From: an uncultured Eubacteriales bacterium
Lineage (GTDB): Bacteria > Bacillota > Clostridia > UMGS1840
Direction: 5' to 3'
DNA: 9,025 bases
NCBI GenBank assembly: GCA_900555525.1
Contig: USLP01000037.1
Coordinates: 1 to 9,025 of the forward strand
This document shows, piece by piece, positions 1 to 7,186 of the stretch. The notes beneath the pieces were generated by a model that was given only the letters and a program-made list of their open reading frames with translations, had not been told where the DNA came from and made no database searches. The position numbers and the translations under genes are program-made. How positions within the stretch are numbered: the stretch's first letter is position 1; each line of letters opens with the position of its first letter.

Positions 1-1
1 T

Positions 2-634
2 TATATATTCTTAGGAGCAAAGTGCAGATATTGTAAAGAAAAAATACGTCCTAGGTATTTCATACTAGAATTTTGCTCAGGATTGGTATTTGTATTATTT
101 GCACTATCAATAAAGCTTAACATATATACTTTAACAGCACAAACAATAGTATATTTTATCTTTGGCTTGCTATATATAGCTGGTCTATTTATCGTGTCTG
201 GAATAGATAAAGAAAAAATAAACATCCAAAATGAAGTAACATTATATCTTACAATAGTAGAAGCAGTGTATATAATATATCTATGTATAGTAGACTCTGC
301 TAGTATTTATAGATATGTCATATACTTATTAACATTAGTAATATTAACTATGGCAAATACCATTTATTATAAGAAGAAAGTAAAGAATAATTATACATTG
401 GATTGTTTAATTTTACTTAATATAATGTTAATATTCACATATGAATATTGTTCTATATTAACTGTAATATTTACGCTTTTAGCAATGTCTATAAAAGTTT
501 TAATTGATAAAATTAATCAAAAAAGGGCAAACTATAGTAAAACACATAAAAAGTTACCAATAGGATTTTTCTTATGTGTTACAAACATAATTACTCTAAT
601 AACTACAAATTGTATAATTTTTTACAAAGGATAA
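2..634 (+). CDS. Prepilin peptidase-like (A24 family) membrane protein, 5'-truncated by the window, degenerate GxGD motif
   Basis: Open from the first base; 210 residues are visible and the start lies outside the window. The visible N-terminus reads LGAKCRYCKEKIRPRYFILE. This matches the second CxxC half of the cytoplasmic N-terminal domain of bacterial prepilin peptidases, which cleave and N-methylate type IV pilin-like leaders at the inner membrane. Several hydrophobic segments follow. One catalytic aspartate is recognisable in VSGIDKEKINIQNE (Asp at 206-208), the equivalent of the D...IPN region. The second falls in YTLD (392-403), where the family has GxGD, so the aspartate is kept but both glycines are lost. 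The C-terminal KKLPIGFFL matches the usual IPFGPFL end. The family is about 250 residues, so only some 40 are missing. Codon use is extremely AT-rich compared with the rest of the window. It may be a divergent active enzyme or a decaying one. Family assignment is fairly secure; activity is uncertain. Confidence 0.72.
   Translation, partial: YIFLGAKCRYCKEKIRPRYFILEFCSGLVFVLFALSIKLNIYTLTAQTIVYFIFGLLYIAGLFIVSGIDKEKINIQNEVTLYLTIVEAVYIIYLCIVDSASIYRYVIYLLTLVILTMANTIYYKKKVKNNYTLDCLILLNIMLIFTYEYCSILTVIFTLLAMSIKVLIDKINQKRANYSKTHKKLPIGFFLCVTNIITLITTNCIIFYKG
591..618 (+). promoter_or_regulatory. Possible sigma-A-type promoter for the downstream operon
   Basis: A perfect TATAAT lies at 613-618, inside the 3' end of the prepilin-peptidase-like gene and about 65 bases before the ATG of the next gene. 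The best -35 candidate, TTACTC at 591-596 with a 16-base spacer, matches TTGACA poorly. In sequence this AT-rich a TATAAT can arise by chance, so this is only a candidate. It is reported because no other gap exists in which the operon promoter could lie. Confidence 0.22.
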
Positions 635-662
635 TTTTGGTTGGAATGTAAAGCATACCTTG

Positions 663-670
663 AGAAAGGA
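663..670 (+). promoter_or_regulatory. Ribosome binding site deciding the start of the flavin oxidoreductase gene
   Basis: AGAAAGGA lies 12 bases before the ATG at 683. It falls inside the reading frame if the alternative TTG at 641 is used, where no good Shine-Dalgarno sequence precedes. The spacing is slightly long, but together with the ATG codon it favours 683. Confidence 0.45.
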
Positions 671-682
671 AAACAAAAAAAT

Positions 683-1969
683 ATGAAAAAATTTGAAGAA
701 ATTATTAAAAACGAAAAACTTGAAATACCGTATTCGGACAATCTGAAAATTCTTGATACTCCCATAACGCTCTACAAAAAAACTATCCCCAACAGAATTG
801 CGATTCAGCCTATGGAGGGGTGCGACGGTACATATGAGGGAGCGATAGACGAGCTTACTCACAGACGCTATTTGCGTTTTGCGAAAAGCGGAGCGGGCGT
901 AATTTGGTTTGAGGCGACGGCGGTCGCAAACGAGGGACGCGCCAACCCAAGACAGCTTTTTTTAAACGAAAAAACGCTTGACAGCTTCAAAAAGCTGATT
1001 TTTGAGGTGCGTGAAACCGCATACAAAGAAACGAAAACAGAGCCTGTTCTCATAATGCAGGCGACACATTCGGGACGTTATTCAAAGCCGAACGGTGTTC
1101 CCGAACCCTTAATCGCATACAATAAACCGATTTTTGAGGGAGATAATCCGATATCATCCGACAGAATTTTGTCGGACGATTACTTAAAGGCTCTCGAAGA
1201 AAAATATGCCGTGTCGGCAAAATTGGCGCAGGAGGCAGGCTTTGACGGCGTTGATATAAAATGCTGTCACGGATATCTTATGAGCGAGCTTATGGGCGCA
1301 TATTTGAGAAAGGGCGAATACGGCGGAAGCTACGAAAACAGGACAAGGCTTTATTTTAACGCTTTTCAAAATGCCAAAAATGCCGTTTCGGACGATTTTA
1401 TCGTTACATCGAGAATTAACGTGTATGACGGCTTCCCGTACCCATACGGCTTCGGAGTAAACGAGCATGACGGATTGACTCCCGATTTGACAGAACCGAT
1501 TAAGGTTATAAAAACCCTCAAAGAACGCTTTAACACAGAGCTTATCGACGTAACAATCGGAAATCCGTACGTAAATCCGCACGTGAACAGACCGTATAAT
1601 GCCGGTCCTTATAAATCGCCCGAAGAACCCATAAAGGGCGTTGAGCGCATGATGAAATGCGTAGGCGAAATTCAGTGCAGTTTCCCCGATATGACCGTCA
1701 TCGGCTCCGCATTTTCATTCATGAAGGACGAGGGCGCAAATATAGCGGCAGGCGCAGTTAAGAGCGGAGTATGCAAAATTGCGGGCTTCGGACGTCAGGC
1801 GTTCGCATATCCCGAATTTTACAGAGATATAAAGGAAAAGGGCGCAATGGACGAGCGCAAATGCTGTCTGGCTTGCGGAAAATGCACGGAGCTTATGAGA
1901 GCCGTTAAGGTTGCAGGCTGTGTTATAAAGGATAAGGACGTATATCTTCCGATATATAAAGAAAATTAA
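683..1969 (+). CDS. Old Yellow Enzyme family NADH:flavin oxidoreductase with C-terminal 4Fe-4S cysteine motif
   Basis: Predicted cytoplasmic FMN enzyme of 428 residues that reduces activated C=C bonds (enoates, enones). The FMN-binding TIM barrel is seen as NRIAIQPMEG (37-46), the substrate-pocket segment MQATHSGRYS (125-134) and DIKCCHGYLMSEL (191-203), followed by YGGSYENRTR (213-222). Late in the protein, C395-x2-C398-x2-C401-x11-C413 resembles the iron-sulfur motif of 2,4-dienoyl-CoA reductase and bile-acid BaiCD-type enzymes. The protein then ends within 15 residues, so it lacks the FAD/NADPH Rossmann half of those roughly 650-residue proteins and needs another electron source. Lys193 sits where many family members have the first active-site His; His196 is kept. 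The ATG at 683 is preferred to the TTG at 641, because the extra 14 residues are low-complexity and lie upstream of the ribosome binding site. It is the first gene of the operon. The family is certain; the substrate is unknown. Confidence 0.88.
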   Translation: MKKFEEIIKNEKLEIPYSDNLKILDTPITLYKKTIPNRIAIQPMEGCDGTYEGAIDELTHRRYLRFAKSGAGVIWFEATAVANEGRANPRQLFLNEKTLDSFKKLIFEVRETAYKETKTEPVLIMQATHSGRYSKPNGVPEPLIAYNKPIFEGDNPISSDRILSDDYLKALEEKYAVSAKLAQEAGFDGVDIKCCHGYLMSELMGAYLRKGEYGGSYENRTRLYFNAFQNAKNAVSDDFIVTSRINVYDGFPYPYGFGVNEHDGLTPDLTEPIKVIKTLKERFNTELIDVTIGNPYVNPHVNRPYNAGPYKSPEEPIKGVERMMKCVGEIQCSFPDMTVIGSAFSFMKDEGANIAAGAVKSGVCKIAGFGRQAFAYPEFYRDIKEKGAMDERKCCLACGKCTELMRAVKVAGCVIKDKDVYLPIYKEN

Positions 1970-1983
1970 TAAGGAGAAAAACC

Positions 1984-3840
1984 ATGTTTCAGAAATATTT
2001 GGATAAAAAGCAAATTTCGGATAATTTAAAGGATTTTTCGCTTTATCACAGCATTTCAGACAGAAGCTATTGGGAAAGCGTAAAGGATTCGTATTACAGC
2101 GAGCTTAAAAGCGCCGCCGCTTATTATGATAGATATACGTTTGAACCGCTCTATGCGTCGTTATACAGAGAATTTGTAACGAAAAAGGACAGGGCGAATT
2201 TTGAAAGCAAGTATTTTGAACGCAGAAATGCGCTTATAATTTATACGCTTTTGGAGGCGATTGAAAACGAGGGCAAATATATAGAAAAAGCGGCGGATTT
2301 GACATGGATGATTTTGGAGGAAACCGAGTGGGCGGTGCCTGCGCATATTCATCTTATTAAGGCATCGGATTCGCTCCCGTATTATAAAAATCCGTGCCTT
2401 GACCTTTTCGCTTCCGAAACTGCGTCAACGCTATCTTTTGTGTATACCGTGCTTAAAGAAAAATTTGACGCTTTAAGCCGAAATATAGCCTTGCGGACGG
2501 AAGAAGAAATAAACGAACGAATAATAGAAAACTACCTTAAGCATGACGATTACTGGTGGATGGGTTTTACGGGAATTATTCCCAACAACTGGAATCCGTG
2601 GGTAAATTCAAACGTCCTTGCGGTAACTTTCACTATGCCCGTAAAAAAAGAAGTGCGGACAGGGGTTTTGTATAAGGCGATGCTCACTCTCGATAAATAT
2701 CTGGATAACTGTCCCGATGACGGAGCGTGCGACGAGGGACCGACATACTGGCAGAGAGCAGGCGAGAGCGCGCTCGAATGTTTTGATATAATATGCCGTG
2801 CAACGGGCGGAAAAATTAATATGTTCGGGGAAAGTAAGGCTAAAAATATTTTGGAATATATCCTAAAAGCGTATATCTATAATAACCGAGTTGCCAACTT
2901 TGCGGACGCAAAATCGCTTTTGAAGCTGGAGCAGGGAACGCTCATGCATTTCGGCAAGCTTATGAAAAACGAAAAAATAATATCGCTTGCAAAGCAAAGC
3001 TTCGATACAAAGCCCGAAGCCTTGCAGATTGACGGCAGGTCGTTTATAATAATGCGAAGAACAATGTATTATATGGAAAATTATAAAGAGCTTAAAAATT
3101 CTGCTCTTGAATTTTCGGGCATAAAGGAAACATTTTTAGAGAGTATTTCGTTTTTTGCAATGCGTGAGAACGAGCATGGAACAAAGGGGCTGTACATAGC
3201 CGCAAAGGGCGGTCATAATGCGGAAAGCCACAATCACAACGACGTCGGAAACTTCATGATTTTTAAGGACGGCGAGCCGTTTTTGGTTGACAGCGGAAAT
3301 ATGACGTACAGCGCGCTCACCTTTGACGACAAAACGAGATATACGCTTTGGACAAACATGAGCGAATATCACAATCTGCCAAAAATCAACGGCAAAAATC
3401 AGCATGAAAACAGAGAATACTGCGCCGATAACGTGAAATATCTTTCCGACAGCGAAAAAACCGTGTTTTCACTTGATATAAAGAACGCATACGAAAACAA
3501 AGCCGAAATTAATAAATGGGTGCGCACGTTTACGTTTGATAAGAAAAATCCGAAAATAAGCGTTGCCGAGGACTACAGCCTAAAAAATGCAAGGGAAATC
3601 GTTTTGAACTTTTTGAGCCTTTATCCTGCCTGCACGGCTGACGGCGGACTTTTGATAAAATCGGACAGCGGAGCAGAGCTTCATATTCTAACAAATACGG
3701 AAAAATTCGATTTTACACTTGAAGAAATAGCGCTTACGGATAAGCTTTTGGAAAATTCGTGGGGCGATAAGCTTTACCGCATACGTTTAACGCTCAAAAA
3801 TCCGAAAAATGAGGATATAATAGAGTACATAATAAAATAA
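1984..3840 (+). CDS. Heparinase II/III-family protein (polysaccharide lyase-like), cytoplasmic
   Basis: A 618-residue protein with an N-terminal alpha-helical toroid (about 1-370) and a C-terminal beta-sandwich containing the Hepar_II_III domain. Such lyases cleave uronate-containing glycans by beta-elimination, leaving a 4,5-unsaturated uronate. Recognisable active-site segments are NNWNPW (201-206, candidate charge-neutralising Asn), DEGPTYW (250-256, catalytic Tyr255) and ESHNHNDVGNF (414-424, catalytic His416). By analogy with heparinase II, His418, Asp436 (FLVDSG) and His463 (EYHNLPKING) would hold the structural zinc; the 18-residue spacing of the first two fits. There is no signal peptide or lipobox: the start MFQKYLDKKQ is hydrophilic. 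It therefore probably acts on imported oligosaccharides rather than polymers. AAGGAG at 1971-1976 precedes the ATG by 7 bases. The gene follows the flavin oxidoreductase by 14 bases. Heparin, alginate, hyaluronan-like or another acidic glycan are all possible substrates. Confidence 0.85.
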   Translation: MFQKYLDKKQISDNLKDFSLYHSISDRSYWESVKDSYYSELKSAAAYYDRYTFEPLYASLYREFVTKKDRANFESKYFERRNALIIYTLLEAIENEGKYIEKAADLTWMILEETEWAVPAHIHLIKASDSLPYYKNPCLDLFASETASTLSFVYTVLKEKFDALSRNIALRTEEEINERIIENYLKHDDYWWMGFTGIIPNNWNPWVNSNVLAVTFTMPVKKEVRTGVLYKAMLTLDKYLDNCPDDGACDEGPTYWQRAGESALECFDIICRATGGKINMFGESKAKNILEYILKAYIYNNRVANFADAKSLLKLEQGTLMHFGKLMKNEKIISLAKQSFDTKPEALQIDGRSFIIMRRTMYYMENYKELKNSALEFSGIKETFLESISFFAMRENEHGTKGLYIAAKGGHNAESHNHNDVGNFMIFKDGEPFLVDSGNMTYSALTFDDKTRYTLWTNMSEYHNLPKINGKNQHENREYCADNVKYLSDSEKTVFSLDIKNAYENKAEINKWVRTFTFDKKNPKISVAEDYSLKNAREIVLNFLSLYPACTADGGLLIKSDSGAELHILTNTEKFDFTLEEIALTDKLLENSWGDKLYRIRLTLKNPKNEDIIEYIIK

Positions 3841-3856
3841 GATAGGAGAACGAAAA

Positions 3857-4624
3857 ATGAAAAAAATTGCGCTTGTAACAGGCTCGGCAAGAGGAATAGG
3901 CTTGGGAATAGCGGAGCTTTTGGGAACGAACGGCTATAAGGTTATAATGTGCGCAACACGTGAAAGCCTTAATAAAGAAACGCACGAAACACTCACACAA
4001 AAAAACTGCGATTTTGAATATATAAAATGCAATATTACGGATAAATCGGATATAGAAAACCTGTATTTACATATAAAAAACACATACGGACGCCTTGACG
4101 CACTCGTTAATAACGCAGGTGTTGCGCCGTCGGTACGTACGGATATATTAAGCGTTTCGGAGGAAAGCTTTGACAGAGTTTTGGGAATAAATCTTAAGGG
4201 AACGTTCTTCATGTGTCAGAAATTCGCAGGCATGATGATAGAGCTTAAAGAAAGCCTTTCCGACTGCAATCCGAGAATTGTAAATATTTCCTCCTGCTCG
4301 GCATATACTTCGTCCACCCAAAGAGGCGAATACTGCATTTCAAAGGCAGGCATTTCCATGACGACAAAGCTGTTTGCGGACAGACTTGCGGAGTTTGATA
4401 TACCCGTTTTTGAGGTGCGCCCCGGAATTATAAAATCCGATATGACAGAGAGCGTTCTCAAAAAATATGAAGAGATGATAGCAAACGGACTTACACCGAC
4501 AAAGCGCATGGGAGAACCCAAAGACGTTGCAAAATGCGTGCGTGCGCTTTTGAGCGGTGATTTTGACTTTTCCACGGGTCAGGTGATAAACGCAGACGGC
4601 GGATTTCATATAAGGAGATTGTAA
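3857..4624 (+). CDS. Short-chain dehydrogenase/reductase (classical SDR, FabG-like)
   Basis: A 255-residue NAD(P)-dependent oxidoreductase with a Rossmann fold. The cofactor motif TGSARGIG (8-15), NNAG (85-88), N112 in GINLKG, Ser146 and the Tyr159-x3-Lys163 pair give a complete classical SDR active site. The C-terminal NADGGF is typical of the FabG/KduD group. Sequence searches would probably call it 3-ketoacyl-ACP reductase, but its position between a polysaccharide lyase and sugar-type enzymes makes a sugar or sugar-acid substrate far more likely. One candidate is reduction of the 4-deoxy-5-ketouronate released after lyase action, a step done by SDRs in alginate catabolism. This substrate is inferred, not seen. 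TAGGAG at 3843-3848 serves as ribosome binding site. It lies 16 bases after the lyase gene and 3 bases before the next gene, whose ribosome binding site is inside its last codons. Confidence 0.9.
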   Translation: MKKIALVTGSARGIGLGIAELLGTNGYKVIMCATRESLNKETHETLTQKNCDFEYIKCNITDKSDIENLYLHIKNTYGRLDALVNNAGVAPSVRTDILSVSEESFDRVLGINLKGTFFMCQKFAGMMIELKESLSDCNPRIVNISSCSAYTSSTQRGEYCISKAGISMTTKLFADRLAEFDIPVFEVRPGIIKSDMTESVLKKYEEMIANGLTPTKRMGEPKDVAKCVRALLSGDFDFSTGQVINADGGFHIRRL

Positions 4625-4627
4625 CAA

Positions 4628-6430
4628 ATGAATTATCACGAATATGACGTTATAATTATAGGGTCGGGCTGTGCTGGGCTTAATACGGCGGACTGTCTTT
4701 ATGAAAACGGAGTAAAAAATATTGCGGTGGTTACGGAGGGGTTTAAAATGGGAACCTCCCGAAATACGGGAAGCGACAAACAAACGTATTATAAGCAGGC
4801 AATCGCCTCCGATACCGTCGACGGAGCGGGCGAAATGGCAAAAACACTGTTTTCGGGCGGAGCTGTGAACGGCGATACGGCGCTTACGGAAAGCGCAAAC
4901 TCGCTTAAATGCTTTTTTAAGCTTGTAAGCCTCGGCGTACCGTTTCCGAAAAACGAATACGGCGAATATGTCGGCTACCAAACAGACCATGACGAAAACA
5001 AGCGTGCAACCTCGGCAGGACCGCTTACGTCAAAATATATGACCGAAGCTTTGGAAAAAGAGGTTATAAGAAAAAACATAAAAATTTTTGACAATACCGC
5101 CGTGTTTAAGCTTATAAAGCACGGTAACAAAATTTCGGGTGCGATAGGATATAATACAAAAACGAGAGAATATGAGATTTTTTCCGCGCGCTTTGTTGTG
5201 CTTGCGACGGGCGGAAGCGCATATTTATACCGCGATAAGGTTTTTCCGTATTCGCAGAGCGGTATGAGCGGTATGGCGATAGAATCGGGTGCACAGACGT
5301 CAAATATTACAGAATGGCAGTACGGACTTGCGTCCGTTGATTTTCGCTGGAATGTTTCGGGAACGTATCAGCAGGTTTTGCCCCGATATGTTTCGGTTGA
5401 CGAAAACGGAGGCGAGCATGAATTTCTGCTTGATTATTTCGATAATCCCACTGACGCGATAAATACGGTCTTTATGAAGGGCTATCAGTGGCCGTTTGAT
5501 TCAAAAAAGCTTGACGGCTCGTCAAAAATCGACGTGTGCGTTCATAAGGAAATGCAAAAGGGAAGAGCGGTTTATATGGATTTTCGCCGTAACCCCACGG
5601 GACTTGATTTCGACAGCTTGTCAAACGAGGCGAAAGTATATCTCAAAAAATCGGGCGCGCTTTTCGGCACACCGATTGAGCGGCTTAATAAGATGAACAA
5701 AAAGGCGATTGACCTTTATAAAGCGCATAAAATTGATTTGTATAAGGATATGCTTCGGGTTGCGGTATGCGCACAGCACCAAAACGGCGGCATAAGCGTT
5801 GATAAAAATTATGAAACGAGCGTACACGGTCTGTATGCCGTGGGCGAGGCGGCAGGAGTTTTCGGGGTTTACCGCCCGGGAGGTACGGCGCTTAATTCCA
5901 CACAGGTGAGCTCACTTTGCGCCGCAGAAGCTATTTCAAAAATAAAAATCCGAAAAACGGATAACAGGGAATTTTTGATAAATGAAGCGCAGGATTTTAT
6001 CGGCAAAATAAAAATTCAAAAGACAAAAAGCAAAAGCATACTTAAAATTCAAAACGAAATTCAAGCCGAAATGAGCGTGTTTGCAGGCTTTTTGAGAGAT
6101 GAAGAAAAAATCGCAGCTTTGCAAAAAAAGGTGAAAAGGTATAATAAAGACTTTTTTACAAATATCGGTGTGGTAAGCGAAAATCAGCTTTATGCGCTTT
6201 TTAAGCTTCGGGATATGCTGATTACGGCAGAAACGTTTCTAAATGCGCTTTCGGTTTGGTGCAAAGATGCAGTTTACCGAGGCGGCGCAGTCTCAAACGG
6301 CAAAAAAACAACCGATAAATATGATAATTTAATCTTGATTACAAAAAATAAAAAAGTATTTTGGGAAAATCCCCGCAAAATTCCCAAAAGCGAAACATGG
6401 TTTGAAACGGTGTACAATCAAAGGAGGTAA
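4628..6430 (+). CDS. FAD-dependent oxidoreductase, fumarate reductase/succinate dehydrogenase flavoprotein-like
   Basis: A 600-residue soluble flavoprotein. The N-terminal dinucleotide-binding motif GSGCAG (12-17) follows a hydrophobic beta strand (DVIIIG). The second FAD contact region GLYAVGEAAG (401-410) leads into RPGGTALNST (416-425). The CAQHQNGGISVD segment (381-392) corresponds to the HxxGG substrate loop of the FrdA/SdhA/L-aspartate oxidase family. His384 and Arg416 would be the substrate-contact residues, but the exact HYTMGG and RLGSNSL signatures are altered, so fumarate or succinate is unlikely to be the substrate. The C-terminal 150 residues form a Lys-rich helical region like the family's helical domain. 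There is no Tat or Sec signal, no CxxCH haem motif and no membrane anchor, so it is cytoplasmic. AAGGAG at 4612-4617, within the preceding gene, suggests translational coupling. It probably oxidises or reduces a sugar-derived C-C or C-OH bond. The family is clear and the reaction unknown. Confidence 0.85.
   Translation: MNYHEYDVIIIGSGCAGLNTADCLYENGVKNIAVVTEGFKMGTSRNTGSDKQTYYKQAIASDTVDGAGEMAKTLFSGGAVNGDTALTESANSLKCFFKLVSLGVPFPKNEYGEYVGYQTDHDENKRATSAGPLTSKYMTEALEKEVIRKNIKIFDNTAVFKLIKHGNKISGAIGYNTKTREYEIFSARFVVLATGGSAYLYRDKVFPYSQSGMSGMAIESGAQTSNITEWQYGLASVDFRWNVSGTYQQVLPRYVSVDENGGEHEFLLDYFDNPTDAINTVFMKGYQWPFDSKKLDGSSKIDVCVHKEMQKGRAVYMDFRRNPTGLDFDSLSNEAKVYLKKSGALFGTPIERLNKMNKKAIDLYKAHKIDLYKDMLRVAVCAQHQNGGISVDKNYETSVHGLYAVGEAAGVFGVYRPGGTALNSTQVSSLCAAEAISKIKIRKTDNREFLINEAQDFIGKIKIQKTKSKSILKIQNEIQAEMSVFAGFLRDEEKIAALQKKVKRYNKDFFTNIGVVSENQLYALFKLRDMLITAETFLNALSVWCKDAVYRGGAVSNGKKTTDKYDNLILITKNKKVFWENPRKIPKSETWFETVYNQRR
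6421..6427 (+). promoter_or_regulatory. Perfect Shine-Dalgarno sequence ending at the preceding stop codon
   Basis: AAGGAGG sits directly before the TAA stop (6428-6430) of the flavoprotein gene and 8 bases before the ATG at 6436. It is the strongest ribosome binding site in the window. It fixes the start of the TIM-barrel gene and indicates re-initiation by ribosomes finishing the upstream gene. Confidence 0.8.
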
Positions 6431-6435
6431 AGAAG

Positions 6436-7185
6436 ATGAATACAGGTTTGGTTTCGGTAACGTTCAGACAGCTAAGCTGTGAGGAAATAATTAAATATGC
6501 GTGCAATTCGGGGCTTGGATATATCGAATGGGGGAGCGACGTCCACGTCCCCGAAACGGATTTGGAAAATGCCAAACGCATTGCGGATTTAACGCATGAA
6601 AGCGGACTTTCGGTTTCGTCCTACGGCTCTTACTATTATTTGGGCGAGGGGCAGAATTTCAAAGATTATCTCGATACGGCACGAATCTTAAAAGCGCCCG
6701 TTATACGCGTATGGGCAGGCAAGACGGCAAGCGCAGCCGCAGACGGCTATTTCAGAAATAAGCTTGCGCATGAGGCGAAAGAAATTGCAAAGCAGGCGAG
6801 CGAATTTAATATAAATGTGGATTTTGAGTATCACCCGAATACGCTTACCGATGAGCATACGTCCGCGCGCAGGCTTTTGGAGGAGATAAACGAGCCGAAC
6901 TGCCGAATTTACTGGCAGCCTAATTTTGACCTTTCGCATGAGGAAAACCTTGACGCAATAAACGACGTGCTTGACTTTGTCGATATAGTCCACGTTTTTT
7001 CGTGGGAACCGAAATTCGTAAGGCTTCCGCTTTCGGACAGAGCAAGCCTTTGGAATGACTACATGAAAATTTTAAAGCGCAAAAAGGATATAAAATATCT
7101 TTTGGAGTTTGTGCCTGACGATAACCCCGAAATTTTAAAAAGAGAATCGGAAACGCTCCGTAATTTTTTGAAAGGAAGCAATTAA
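6436..7185 (+). CDS. TIM-barrel sugar phosphate isomerase/epimerase-like protein
   Basis: A 249-residue protein of the xylose isomerase-like / AP endonuclease family 2 TIM-barrel group, close to the family's usual 250-280 residues. Members are metal-dependent isomerases, epimerases or lyases of sugars and keto-acids. Strand ends carrying likely ligands are visible: the barrel opens with GLVSVTFRQL (4-13), and Glu31 lies in YIEWG. Glu131 in VDFEYHPNTL, the YWQPN segment (159-163), His186 in VHVFSW and Glu224 in YLLEFV are spaced as the family's metal and substrate residues. Fourth gene from the lyase, 5 bases after the flavoprotein gene and 1 base before the next. In this operon an isomerisation of an unsaturated or keto-uronate is plausible, with 3-keto-glycoside elimination as an alternative. 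The precise reaction cannot be read from the sequence. Confidence 0.8.
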   Translation: MNTGLVSVTFRQLSCEEIIKYACNSGLGYIEWGSDVHVPETDLENAKRIADLTHESGLSVSSYGSYYYLGEGQNFKDYLDTARILKAPVIRVWAGKTASAAADGYFRNKLAHEAKEIAKQASEFNINVDFEYHPNTLTDEHTSARRLLEEINEPNCRIYWQPNFDLSHEENLDAINDVLDFVDIVHVFSWEPKFVRLPLSDRASLWNDYMKILKRKKDIKYLLEFVPDDNPEILKRESETLRNFLKGSN

Positions 7186-7186
7186 T

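Noticed and set aside
609..626. TTGTA...TACAA inverted repeat as a terminator of the first gene
   Set aside because: The stem is only about 5 A/T-rich base pairs, lies before the stop codon and is expected by chance in such AT-rich sequence.
83..634. Start of the membrane protein at the TTG at 83
   Set aside because: The frame is open to the window edge, and the upstream residues (CRYC...RPRY) match the prepilin peptidase domain, so the gene simply begins outside the window.
641..682. TTG start adding 14 residues to the Old Yellow Enzyme protein
   Set aside because: There is no clear ribosome binding site before 641, while AGAAAGGA precedes the ATG at 683. The extra residues are not family-like.
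1184..1582. 132-residue antisense reading frame within the Old Yellow Enzyme gene
   Set aside because: It lies wholly inside a gene with clear motifs and has no recognisable domain or ribosome binding site of its own.
4340..4990. Long 216-residue antisense reading frame
   Set aside because: It overlaps two well-supported plus-strand genes, is rich in Cys, Arg and His as shadow frames are, and resembles no family.
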